64,000 bases of DNA from Periplaneta americana (Eukaryota; Arthropoda; Insecta; Blattodea; Blattidae), in assembly GCF_040183065.1 (NCBI RefSeq), contig NC_091132.1, positions 165,382,102 through 165,446,101 on the forward strand. The letters run 5' to 3'. The notes beneath the pieces were generated by a model. That model saw only the letters and a program-made list of their open reading frames with translations. It was not told the DNA's origin and made no database searches. A program made the translations under genes and the position numbers. How positions within the stretch are numbered: position 1 is the first letter of the stretch; each line of letters begins with the position of its first letter. Shown here piece after piece: positions 10,992-21,729 of this stretch.

Positions 10992-11159
10992 TCCTACCAA
11001 TTTTTGTTATTGTCTAAGTAACATTTAACTAACTTCCATTATTCACTTTCATGCTTTTTACGGTCTAAATATTAATGTAATAACTATAACAATGTAAGCC
11101 AGTTGTATTCATTAACTTAGTGAGCATGATGAAAATTGTTCACATTGTCAATTAATATA
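10266..11159. other. ZNF-B intron 1, first part, with a (TTA)n microsatellite
   Basis: No coding sequence is seen. It contains a T run at 10799-10820 and a pure TTA/ATT microsatellite at about 10947-10991. Confidence 0.6.
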
Positions 11160-11868
11160 GATAAATACAATATAATATTTGTTACTCAGTCAAATGACAA
11201 ATCAATGTAAATAATGACTTATATTATATGATCATTAAGTTTTATACACATAAATTACATATTGCAAACGTTTTCGCCCATTCAGGCATCTTCAGGTACA
11301 ATTATACAATATCTCAATATCAAACTGTATAGTCATTACATTGGTGGTAGGTAAACTATTTAAAATTGATGATGTACAACATCTCCATAATTAAAATTTA
11401 ATGTTACAGGTCATAAAATTAAAATAATATTAAAATTAGAAACAACGTAGTGTTATGATTTAAACTTCATAATATTCTGTGGAACTGTTGTTCAGTAGAG
11501 TTCAATGATTGATGGGTTATTCTGAAATATATAAATATAAAATAGAGGTGGCAAATTATCAAATTTAAAAGTACGATTGGAATGGATAAAGAAAGTACTC
11601 ACGTCGTTTGAACGTGGCAACTGAAACATCCTACATTTGAAGTAGTTATCTGTAAAGAAATAATAAATCAAAATTTTGAAGAATTTGAAAATGATTATAA
11701 ATGTTAATTTATAAGCGTACTTACGAAGATGTGAGACGTCCTGCTGCTATCGGACCTGTAGCTAATATGACGTGGGCGAAGTGAGTGTTCGTGTAAACAA
11801 CTATAGCGGAAGGATATTGCGTTGTCATTTGACTGAGTAACAAATATTATAGGCCTATTGTATTTATC
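11160..11868. mobile_element. MITE with about 40-bp inverted ends and TA target site
   Basis: The ends GATAAATACAATA ... TATTGTATTTATC are inverted, and the inner parts ATATTTGTTACTCAGTCAAA also match in inverse (right arm with a small insertion). TA flanks both sides (11158-11159, 11869-11870), as expected for Tc1/mariner-type elements. There is no transposase frame in its 709 bp. Confidence 0.7.
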
Positions 11869-12007
11869 TACAGTTGTATTCAGTTAGAATATTAGACTCT
11901 CGCTGGGCGGAAAGAAGGCCTATTGGCCTTAGCTCTGCCAGATGAAGTAAATAAATTATTATTATTACTTACTTCATCATATGTTTCTGTTCTTCGAGAA
12001 GTTCATT

Positions 12008-12275
12008 GAAGCCACTCGCATGCCTCAGTTGGCTAAGACGCTTGCCTGCCAATCCAGAGTTGCGCGGGTTCGATTCACGCTTGGCCTGATTCCCTGGTTT
12101 GATTTGTCCGTGGCTTTCCCGAACCATAATGTGAGTGTTACATAATCTGTGTCGAGAGCTCTGCCTCATGTCTCCAAATACCATCTCTCTATCACCAATC
12201 CCATCGACGGAAAATAATCTAGTAGTTGTTGCACCATCATTAAATAATCAAGTAAAAACATTTAATTCATTAAAA
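12008..12275 (+). mobile_element. tRNA-headed SINE, family 3
   Basis: A tRNA-like head (gcctcagttggctaagacgc, B-box gggttcgatt) is followed by the family body (ccaaataccatctctctatc, ccatcgac, aataatctagtagttg) and an A-rich tail. Other copies are at 31690 and 62452. It lies in ZNF-B intron 1. Confidence 0.85.
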
Positions 12276-12350
12276 CTGCATATGAGTAATGTTTTTGCAC
12301 AGGTTATATACATTTTCATATGAATCCTGACCCTATTCGTCATAGTGTAA

Positions 12351-13408
12351 GGCCAGTAACTCACTTGTAGAGTTTTCGCCAGTGAGAAATGTATTCCGAG
12401 AAATTAAAAAAATTGATAGCATGGATTCAAATGGACGTCTACACACTGGAAGAGATTCTCGCTCAAGGCAAAAACCTCGCGCGAGTTTCTCGCTGGAATC
12501 GGCAGCTCAGCTAATTGTCTTGACTCATTTATCAAAGATGTTTTACATTTATACTCTTTATGACGATTGAATGTAGAAAAAGATATCATAGGTGGCGATA
12601 AATTGCATTGTTTTTATTTCAAAATGAGGAAAGATGGCTGATAATTGCAGTCAAACAATTATAGAACTTGTACGATGTCACCCATAGGCCTATTTATATG
12701 ATACACGGGATGAAAACTATAAAAACACGAAACTTAAAGAAGAAATCTGGAGACAAATATCAGATATTCTCAAAATAAATAGGGCTATATTTTATTTTGA
12801 TGAGATTTAATAGTATTGATTAAACATTTGAAATAATGCATCTGTGTATCTTAACAGTTTACGTAATTTTAAGTAATCAGAATATAGCAAAGATTTCTCT
12901 ATCATATCATGAATGGCAACAAAAAAAAAACTGTGTTCAATTGAACCTGAAATAACGCCCAAACTTATCATCATTCAAATGGAAACCATTGTCCAAAACT
13001 CGCCCTTATTTTCGTAAGATACAATGTGATTTTCAGATATTTCTGTGTTTAATTTTAGGCCTACTTCATCTTTTCAAGAACAAAATATTTTCATGTAACT
13101 CCATTTCATCATCATCTGAATACTCAGATTCAACTTAGCGTTCGTACGTAATTTGTAAAGTACGGCAATATACTTACAGGTTATATATTTAAGTACGACA
13201 ATATACGTAGATACATAACGTATAATATTTCCCCCGAGTGATTACTATAATCAGATAATTGCTTTGTGCATGAAGGCAGTGCATAGATGATCATAGCGAG
13301 ATGTGATCTGTGATAGCGAGAACTCGCCAAGTGTGTGGAGGAGGCTCTTCGCCTCTTTCTCGCAACACATTTCTCGCTGGCGAAAACTCTGCAAGTGTGT
13401 TACGGGCC
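12351..13408 (+). mobile_element. PIF/Harbinger-like transposon, copy 1, with MADF remnant
   Basis: The terminal repeats start GGCC(A/C)GTAACNCACTTG and read inverted to GTGTTACGGGCC, about 50 bp each. TAA flanks both sides (12348-12350, 13409-13411), the trinucleotide target duplication typical of PIF/Harbinger. Inside at about 12656-12780 the plus strand reads IIELVRCHP, stop, AYLYDTRDENYKNTKLKEEI. This is a MADF/Myb-SANT-like DNA-binding domain with one in-frame stop, matching the second ORF of Harbinger elements. There is no DDE transposase frame. Copies 2 and 3 (28490, 40013) are in the opposite orientation. Confidence 0.8.
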
Positions 13409-13538
13409 TAAAGCACGTGTTTTGGTTTTTATTGAGGCTGAGGCGTATCAACAAATAGGGAGCAGCTTATAACAATAGTAGTCGTCTTCTAACACCCTGT
13501 AATAAATTGTTCATTCTATATATCTGTTTGTACTGCAG

Positions 13539-13676
13539 GAACGGAATCTTTTGCATCAGCCTATGACAGATATAAAGGAGGAATATGAGGACCAGTGCCA
13601 TGATCTCACATCTGAGATAAAATTTGAGGAAGATCCGGTGCCAGTTTCGTTCCCTGTGGTGAAAGATGAACCTGAG
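13539..13676 (+). CDS. ZNF-B coding exon 2 (SUMO-motif cassette)
   Basis: The acceptor tttgtactgcag ends at 13538 and the donor gtgagtgga starts at 13677. The exon is 46 codons, phase 0 at both ends. The acidic peptide starts ERNLLHQPMTDIKEEYED and ends PVVKDEPE. It holds three SUMO-consensus sites: IKEE, IKFE and VKDE. The last, in FPVVKDEPE with a proline on each side, fits the synergy-control form. It is homologous to ZNF-C exon 3 (44704). Confidence 0.88.
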
Positions 13677-14489
13677 GTGAGTGGAGCACAAGGAATGCAC
13701 TGTGCGTTCTACTTCCAGTTTTTATCTTGCATTTTGATTCTAACAGACACTACCTATTTACAACAGTACTTGTAGTGCCTTTTACTCTATGCTACAGACA
13801 AAAAACTTAAAACAATTTTTTATTACAAGTGATGTCATGTTGCAGAGAACTAATGTTGGAATTTTATCACTGTTTATGTTTCAAATACGAAAAAGAAATT
13901 GCTTGTCACGCTAACTCTTCATTGTTGAAAAGCAAGACATTCCCACAGCGTGTTTGAAAAAATGTTGTTATTAAGGGCATGACTTCTTCTTGTCTTCTCT
14001 GTGTCTTTGTCCAAAATTCTTAATACTTTTTACCATTTCCAAATAATTGATTTTGCTTAAATTTATCTACAAACATTATCTTCTGGCTTAGTCTGTTTAT
14101 GACCTCTTGTTTTTAAACATTTTTTTTTTTTTTTTTGCAGTTTATATTCTTTGTAGAACATGATGTTATCCGTAGAGAAAAGATATTTTAAAACTTTACG
14201 ATAAAATATGTAGCTGATTTTGAGTGAATTCCAGAATACGTTCTAAATTCTGCAATATGTTCTGATACATACGTGCAGGTACAGCATGCAAGGAACTGTT
14301 TACTCTTATTCTGTCAGTGAATTGCGTTTATTTTTAATACAAGTGGACAAACGTAAAATTAGAAACATCAATTTACCAATTTTAAAATGACTAGAAATAA
14401 AATATGAATTTCAATTTTCTTGTTCTTCTTATGAGTAGACACCAAATTAGTTGAAATTCTCGGGAAAGTTATCAATTGTATTGTTTTGT
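13677..14489. other. ZNF-B intron 2, first part
   Basis: No gene or clear repeat is recognised. A T run lies near 14122-14138. Confidence 0.5.
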
Positions 14490-15440
14490 ATTGTATTTAT
14501 TAACAGTCCATGGAATTCATACATTGCTTTACAGCTAGGATATGGAACAAGTAAAAAAACTTAATACTATTATAAAGTCTTACTTTATAGTCACAGTCTA
14601 GATAAAATATATACGGACGAGATTTACAATATAGTCTACTAGTACAACACAAAAGTTTTAGTATCAATATCAGGAAGTGTTATTGAATGTCATGAATTCA
14701 CCTACAGATTAGAAGGTGTGAGAAATTAGATACTTCTTTAATTTGGCCCTAAATAATCTTATGTTTTGAGTTTCATTTTGTATATCGATATGGAGGCTAT
14801 TAAAAATTTTTACTGCCATCTAACGCACTCCTTTTTGATAGCATGATAGTCTTGCCGATGGAGTATGAAAGTAATTTTTTGACGTGTATTTATGCTGTGA
14901 ACTGTTGAATTAGTTACAAAGTTTTCACGATTACATACGAGGAAGATTATTAATGAAAAGATATACTGACAAGCCATTGGCATTATTTGTAGTTTTTTAA
15001 AATAGTCCTACACGATTCCCTAGACTTGGCACATACATTATCCTAATTACTCTTTTTTGTAATAGAAATTATTGTTACTATCTGTGGAATTTCCCCAGAA
15101 TATTATTCCTAAACTCATTATCGAGTGGATGTATGCAAAGTATATTGTTTTTAAGGTATTGATATTTACTGTCTTTTGCATAGATCTAATAGCAAAACAA
15201 GCTGAATTTAGTTTGGGGTAATTTCTTTAATATGATTTTTCCAATTTAACACATTATCGATTTTTAAGCCAAGAAATTTGGTTGTTGTTGTTTCTAATAG
15301 GGATCTATTGTTAATTATTGCGCAATAAATTTGCGAGGTTGAATTTGGACAGTATTTAAATTGAATTATGTTAGTTTTGTTACAATTTAATACCAATTTA
15401 TTGACTGAGAACCAGTCATTACAGTCATTAAATGGTTGAA
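14490..15440 (-). mobile_element. LINE reverse transcriptase C-terminal fragment
   Basis: The minus strand reads MVLNCNKTNIIQFKY, FLGLKIDNVLNWKNHI, then (frame kept with stops) NTLKTIYFAYIHSIM and IIFWGNS. This is the thumb region that follows the catalytic domain in CR1/Jockey-type LINEs. It has many stops towards its 3' end and is dead and 5'-truncated. Confidence 0.7.
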
Positions 15441-15985
15441 CTTTTTTTTTTTACCTTGGGATTTCATTGAAGTGGATTTTTATGGCAGGCAGAGTAACTA
15501 TCTCATGCCTCCATGTTTAAATTGCTTTCAGTGCACTTCATTAGAATCAGGTACCCAGCTTCGAAGCCGTTAGCCCTGTGAACTTACAGTATATTTATTT
15601 TCCCCTATTATCATAGTACAGGTTATCTAAGAAATTAACAAGTTCTTTGTGATAGTACAAGAGAAAGAGTGGGGAAGTGGTCCGTGGCCCATTTCTTTTA
15701 GGGCTCATCCCGACATTTGTCTATTGCTCAAGGGAAACCACGGAAGAACCTTGAGCAGGATGAGGTGTCGTGCTGACGACAAGCCAGTTGGCTACAATGG
15801 GGTTATGAATATTGTGTGGTGGGAGGGTGTCATTTAATCATCATTTAAAGTGCTGCAACATTAAAATACATATTAATTATTTACAAAGAATAAAAAGCAT
15901 CTATGCAGCCAATAGCGTGATGACCCTGAAACAGAGAAATTACATTATTAGTGCATTTATAGATTATGTCTGTCCATAGAGTCAA
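15441..15985. other. Unassigned, probably repeat-derived
   Basis: A plus-strand frame near 15649-15837 includes SFRAHPDICLLLKGNHGRT and DDKPVGYNGVMNIVWWEG but has no domain I can name. Its composition (GC-richer than neighbours, lying between LINE pieces) suggests repeat origin. Confidence 0.3.
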
Positions 15986-16650
15986 GTGGTTGTCTAGTGT
16001 TCAAGTTGCTATTCGTCTTGTACGTTGTCGTTCCAAGCTAAATGGTGGAGTACGTTCTTAGGTCGTTTGTGCTTATCTAAAGCAGGGTTGTAGTTACCGA
16101 GGGAGGAAACTAGTGGGTTGTTGCTGCTGTACGACTTGGTGTACGTGCAGAAGGCTTGATGTGAGATAAATTCTTGAATTGTACAAATTTCTAGTTCCGT
16201 ATGAATCAATCTAACTGGTGTAACTCTAGGTAGGCCTGTAACGAATCTTAAAAGTTTGTTTTGGAAAACCTGTAATTTTTTAAGAACTGTAATAAATGCG
16301 TGTCCCCAAGTGGCACAAGCATATAATATTACTGATCTGATTAAAGTTTTATACAAAATCAAGGCTGTATGTATGTTTAAATGTCTGCTTTTATTTAAAA
16401 TTGGGTACAGCTCCACCATTCTAGAATTGGCAAGTCTGAGTTTCTGTTGTACGTGTTCAAGAAACGTAAGCCGTCTGTCCAGTGTCACTCCGAGATATTT
16501 TACTGAAGTTTTCCATTGGATTTGTGATCCATTTTGTGTGATTTATTCCCGGTCTATTGAATTTATTTCTTCTGGTTGAATTTCTTTTCTGAACCAGACC
16601 AGTATATACCTGGTAATGTAAAAATGTTAAGCAATACAAAGACATAGTTT
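15986..16650 (-). mobile_element. Jockey-like LINE C-terminal fragment
   Basis: The minus-strand frame 16009-16488 reads TLDRRLTFLEHVQ, then NIHTALILYKTLIRSVILYA, CATWGHA and LQVFQNKLLRFVTGLPRVT. This is the characteristic region after the reverse transcriptase of Jockey elements. The upstream part lies in another frame (16457-16645), so there is at least one frameshift. It is 5'-truncated. Confidence 0.8.
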
Positions 16651-16689
16651 AGACAATGTTACAAAAAGGGGAGTTCTACGAATTTCTTG

Positions 16690-16920
16690 TCCAAAGGTGT
16701 GGTGTTATGATTACCATGTCTGACCGCAAAATTGGTGCACCTGTGTCCAGATACTGGTGGGAACAAGTTACCTATTTCAAATTTTTTCTGAGGTTATTTC
16801 TTATACTTTTCAGAGCAAATGCTGGGTAACTTGCGGCAATGGACAATGAAATCGTTGTGCTGGCATTATGACTTTAATTTCACTAAGACATTAGATAGCT
16901 AAAGTGTCGTAAAATAAAGC
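16690..16920 (+). mobile_element. Degenerate SINE, family 1
   Basis: Family words survive in order: caagttacctat, gcaaatgctgggtaact, ctggcattatgac, gtcgtaaaataaa. The tRNA-like head is barely recognisable. This is an old copy. Confidence 0.65.
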
Positions 16921-17577
16921 TTTTACAAAATCCACCAAATTCGTCACTTGAAATTGAATCATTCGTCCATAAATAACTTCTGCTATTATACAGTAGTTAA
17001 AATAGTTATTCTAGAACAATCATTATCCTCCAGTTTGCCACGGCACACGTGAAAGTTCCGCTGGTGTGCGGAAGACTTCCGAATGCGGCTCAACTCAGCC
17101 TCCAGTAAACACAGTGTAGGTGTGTGAGCAGCAGAGAAGGAATGACTGACACACATCTAGGGTAGCCAGATTAGTAAAATTGGGATGTCGTGCCAATCTT
17201 TAAAAATATCGTCTTCTACTTGGCTTTATGAAAGACAATGTCTCGTGGATTAAATGCCTTAGGAACACATGTAATGGTATTGTATGTTCTCAAATTTCCC
17301 AAATAAAGAAATTTCCACGCTGATATTGAGTTGTAATAATTTTCTGTCATTCAGGTTTGCGTTTCTATCATGGACATTAAATAAAGTTACAAAAATTGTG
17401 TTATTTTTATTTGTGAATAATATGTTTTTTTTTTCTTTCTTTTGCACCAGGCACCTTTTCACCATTCTCGATCTGTTGACTTATAAATAAATCATATGAA
17501 ATCGAAAATGTATTTAATATATTAATGCATATACATATACCTCATTTATTTGTATTTTATAGTATATTCATTTGTCC
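16921..17577. other. ZNF-B intron 2, no gene recognised
   Basis: Only low-complexity short frames occur, including an F-rich one. Confidence 0.4.
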
Positions 17578-17825
17578 ACACATATGGAGTAACGGTTAGG
17601 TCATCTGGCTGCGAATCCAGATGGCACAGGTTCGATTCCCAGCCGGGACAAGTTACCTGGTTGAAGTTTTTCTGGGGTTTTCCCTCAACCCAATAAGTGC
17701 TAATGCTGTGTAACTTTCCGTGCTGGACTCCAGAATCGTTTCACCGGCATTATCACCTTCATCTCATTCAGAGGCGAAATATCTTAAGATGTTGATAAAG
17801 CGTCCTAAAATAACCTACTTAAAAT
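17578..17825 (+). mobile_element. tRNA-headed SINE, family 1
   Basis: The head is tggagtaacggttaggtcat with B-box ggttcgattcc, followed by the shared body (caagttacctggttga, tttcaccggcattatcacct, gtcctaaaataacc). It lies in ZNF-B intron 2. It is not a tRNA gene: only the head resembles one and the body is the SINE family. Confidence 0.85.
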
Positions 17826-18131
17826 GAAGTATACTCATTTCCTCGCAAAACCCTCGACATTCCGCTTGGTAACAACCGATTATATAAGTGTGTTACAGCA
17901 TTTTAAACTAGTAGTACATCTTTAGTGTGGAACATGTTAAAAGATGTAAGAAAAAAAAGAAAGCTGTTCTACAAGAAAAAGATGTGCCCCATGAATTGTA
18001 TGTCCCAAGAATTGTCTTTTATTAGCTAGATTCTACTAGGCCTAATAAGACTTAAGTGCAGTTGTGTGGCAACTAAAATCGATGCGCTTTTATTGATGCA
18101 ATCTTTTTGTTTTTTTGCTCTGTATTTGTAG

Positions 18132-18205
18132 GAAGAGCAGAGGGACTTCAATGAGGAGCCAGGGGTGGAAGTGACGGCAGAGAAAACCGAAGTTTACGCT
18201 GTAAC
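18132..18205 (+). CDS. ZNF-B coding exon 3
   Basis: The acceptor gtatttgtag ends at 18131 and the donor gtgagtg starts at 18206. The 74-nt exon reads EEQRDFNEEPGVEVTAEKTE and VYAV and ends with two bases of a split codon. These join the first base of the zinc-finger exon at 21730 to give T, and the frame stays open. The peptide is acidic and has no known domain. Confidence 0.85.
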
Positions 18206-18764
18206 GTGAGTGTTTTATATTAGTCCTCACGTAGTGAGTTCATTGTGTCTGAAATGTCCGTTTTCTTGACTGTTCATAAACACCATAATACATTCAATAG
18301 GAGCTTATGCAAGTCCTAAATCTCCTACAGACATATGAAATACTTCTCTCATTTGAGTCACTGAATGCTTTAATGTCGTTGAGTACGACTGTACTTACGT
18401 GTAAAGCAAAGAAAAAGAAGTTTGGTAAGGCCATATACTTTTATAGTTGTAAATTACATTCTTGCAGATCTTTGAAAGCATTATTACTGGTTTAACCTTT
18501 GCAAAACAACAACATACCAAGTTAGAGATAATACAAATACAAATTCTCCCTTGACTGTTAGACTTTAAAAAAGGAATAGCTATGTTAAACTCGAAGTTAA
18601 ATATGCATTTATATATGGATTTGTTCAATGTTGGCCATAGCCATAGCCATAGCCTATCTTTCTCGTTGACCAATTAAACGATACGAAAGGACGTGTTTCA
18701 ACCAATCATGTCTGATTATCGCTACAATTTTACCACTTTCCTAGAGTTTGTTTCTTTTTATCAG

Positions 18765-19250
18765 GTCCCTAGCATTCCTTTCTTTGTTTGCCAACATTTC
18801 AAACTGCAGATTCTTTACGGCACTATAAAACATACTTCGCAATCGTTTACCGGTAGACAATCAATTGAAAATGGCAGCTTTCTTCAAACGTTTTGGTGAA
18901 ACTAACATTAGTGTACCAGTAATATAATTTTACTAAGTCAGTTAATATCTATTTAATTGTATTAGAGTACTTTATTTCTTCTAATCTTTATACACTTTCT
19001 TCTGTTTTTGATACCTCCCTACCATTTGTTTCTTTGGTTGCCAACATTTCAAACTGCAATTACTTTACGGTACTATAAAACATACTTTGTGATCGTTATT
19101 TATTTACCGCATACATAGTCAACTGAAAATGGCGACTCTGTTTAAACATTTTAGTGAAGCTGGCATTAGTCAAATAGAATTTTAGAAGTCAATTAATATC
19201 TTATTGTATTAGAGTTCTGTATTTCTTCTAATCTTCATATACTTTCACGT
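18765..19250 (+). repeat. Two-unit direct tandem duplication of about 245 bp
   Basis: Unit 1 (about 18765-19010) and unit 2 (about 19015-19250) share ccaacatttcaaactgca, ttacgg(c/t)actataaaaca, tgaaaatggc and gtattagagt in the same order. They have diverged by scattered substitutions and indels. The duplication lies in ZNF-B intron 3. Confidence 0.8.
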
Positions 19251-19404
19251 AGTCGTGTAATAGTCAATTAAATCTCACTCAAGTTTTTCTTTTCTCTACA
19301 TAAATCAAAAATTTCTGTGAGATTACTGTTGATAATACTTAATACAAACGGGACTCAGAAATGTTCCAGTGCCAAATTTTAAAGTGACCAACTTAACAAT
19401 ATAT

Positions 19405-19670
19405 AAACAATTTGTATATCACAATAATAAGGGATAGAAAAGTTATGACATATTTGCAATACCGAATATCAAAACAATAGCAAAAAATAACATGCTTATG
19501 TCGTAATAAAAAAGTAAAGCAAGCCAGGTGACTTTGGGCAGAGATGTTTGTTAAAAATAAGTCCTACCTAAGAGTTCAGTAACGTTCTGTAATCCTTACG
19601 AAATTTGTTATACAAGTGAAGTCCAAATTGTTGAGAATTTTGATACTTGGAACATTAGTCTTATATTATT
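19405..19670 (+). repeat. Intron segment shared with ZNF-A (duplicate of 1110-1377)
   Basis: Colinear with 1110-1377 in the same position relative to the zinc-finger exon. Just downstream, ZNF-A has the fold-back repeat while ZNF-B has a LINE, so different elements entered near the same point after duplication. Confidence 0.8.
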
Positions 19671-19671
19671 T

Positions 19672-21545
19672 CTTCTTTTTCTTCTTATTCTTCTTAAGGC
19701 ACTACAGCTTCATTGAAGTTTAGGTCTTCTCAACTATCTGATTCCGTTTCTCTCTATCTTGTACAATTTTGGGCTAATTCTGAATCCTTAATAATTTTAT
19801 ATGTTTCCATCTATTTTTTGGTCTTCCTGTTGCTCTTGTTGTTAGAGGTTGCCACTGGTAGATCTTATTCACCAATCTATCATTTTGCATTCGGTTTACA
19901 TGTCCAAACTATCCTAGCCTCTGAGTTTTTATAAAATGTATTACTTTTTTATTTTTAATTGTCTTATTTAATTCCATGTAGGTTTGGATCCTCTGTGTCC
20001 CATCTTTTTCTTTGATTGGTCGCATTATCCTACGCAAAATTTTCCTTTCAAAAATCAAAAGCTTTTGTTTTATCGTTTCCTTGAACACCTAGGTTTGCAT
20101 GAATACGTCACAATTGGTCTTATAGTTGTTTTATATAGTTTGAATTTTGCTGATTTCGATATTAATTTACTTTTGAACAACATTTTGTTCTCAAATTATG
20201 CTTTATTGCCCGGGCAATTCTCTCATTTATTTCTTCTTCTATACTATTATTTTGGTATATAATGGAATCTAAATATTTAAACGAATGTACTCTGTCATAA
20301 CTATTATTTTATATTTTTAAGATCTTTTGTTGCTCTGTTTTTTGTGTTATTGTTTAAATATTTAGTTCTAGCAATACAGGATTACAAAATGTTTATTGCA
20401 AGCAAAAGTTACATACATTAACAAAGATTTTACAATATTATTGTAATACTGGTATATGAATATTCTTCAAAATTCGAAATTGATTACAAATATCATAGTC
20501 AAATAGTCTACATATTACAAATTATTGTATAAATAATTTATTATGTGTTATTAACTGTCAATCCTTATTTGCCTGATTTTTCTTTCAATAATTTGAAAGT
20601 TTCAACTAGTGCTGACATATTTCTTGTTCTTATTACTATACCATCTGCGTATGCCATGCATTCTTTTAGTCTGGTACTTACGTTACCTTTTAGTTCTACT
20701 TGCTTTATTATTTACTCAATTACAATGCTAAATAAACTTGTTGCTAATGGATCACCTTGTTTGACGCCAATGTTTATTTCAAATTCTTCACTGAATTTAT
20801 AGTTTATTTTAATTTTGACTCTAGTATTTTGAACTGTCAGTGTTACTAATCTTATTAATTTGTCTGGTATTTGATAGTGTGTTAAACATTCTATAATCTT
20901 CTTTCTAGTTACTCAGTCAAAAGCTCGTTCATAGTCAATGATTATATTATGTAATTCAATTTTATATTCATGACATTTTTCGAATATTTGTCTTATTATA
21001 AATGTATTAATAATAGTCGATCTGTTCGAACGAAAGCCCATTTGACAGACGTCCAGAATTTCTTCAGTTTTCTCTGTTAATCTTTGATTTAAAATAGCGG
21101 CAAATATTTTATATGCAATATTTAGTAAAGTAATTGGTCTATAATTATCACAATTTAATTTAACACCCTTATATATATATTAGAGTTATTATACCTTCAT
21201 TCCATTGTTTTGGTAACTGTTCTTCATTCCATATTTCAACCATTAGACTAAATAACTCTTGTTGTAATGTTCTTCATCCATATTTAATTAATTCAGGATA
21301 TATGTTATCTGACCCTCTGCCTTATTTCTTTTGAGATTGTTAATTATATAACAAATTTCATTAAAAGATGGGATTGCGCCTTTCTCCATATTAGTGGTGT
21401 TTGGTATTTCACTTGGAGGTCTCTTTTGATTTGCTAGTTCAATTGAATTTAATAATTTGCAGAAGTAATTTTTCCATTCATTTAGTACTTGTCCTATTTG
21501 CGTGACTAGGTTTCCTTCTTTGTCTCTACACATGATAAGAAAAGT
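19672..21545 (-). mobile_element. LINE, second reverse-transcriptase family
   Basis: Read on the minus strand, it starts upstream with NEWKNYFCKLLNSIE, then palm motifs (NYRPITLLNI-type region, VCQMGFRSNRSTI, GVKQGDPLATSLF, AYADGIVI in place of AYADD) and the C-terminal KFKLYKTTIRPIVTY and GHVNRMQNDRLVN. The catalytic YADD reads YADG and there are many stops. It is dead but nearly complete for the RT half. A 192-bp insertion (20352-20543) splits it. Confidence 0.8.
20352..20543. mobile_element. Short insertion inside the LINE with 9-bp target duplication
   Basis: The direct repeat tgtgttatt (20343-20351 and 20544-20552) flanks 192 bp that interrupt the LINE reading frame; LINE protein homology resumes on both sides. 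Its sequence (caatacaggattacaaaatg) resembles LINE 3' ends but is unassigned. Confidence 0.6.
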
Positions 21546-21729
21546 TGTTGGTTACGTTTTTTTTCAATATCTTTAAAAAAATATTCTTCACTCATTCTTT
21601 TTCTGCATAAATTATTTACAAGAATGAATCCCTAATGGTAATATATGGATTAGTTTTGATTTGAATATTCAATAATTGAATGTATATTTGTTGTGACTAT
21701 TTAATAGATTTATACTATATTTACTTCAG

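Noticed and set aside
17578-17660. tRNA-like sequence with B-box (also at 12008, 25905, 26551, 31690, 40909, 62452)
   Set aside because: These are heads of SINEs: each is followed by a family-specific body and A-rich tail and repeats elsewhere. No intact cloverleaf gene stands alone.
19713-20802. Plus-strand frames of 73-92 codons
   Set aside because: They are antisense to the minus-strand LINE at 19672-21545, which explains them.
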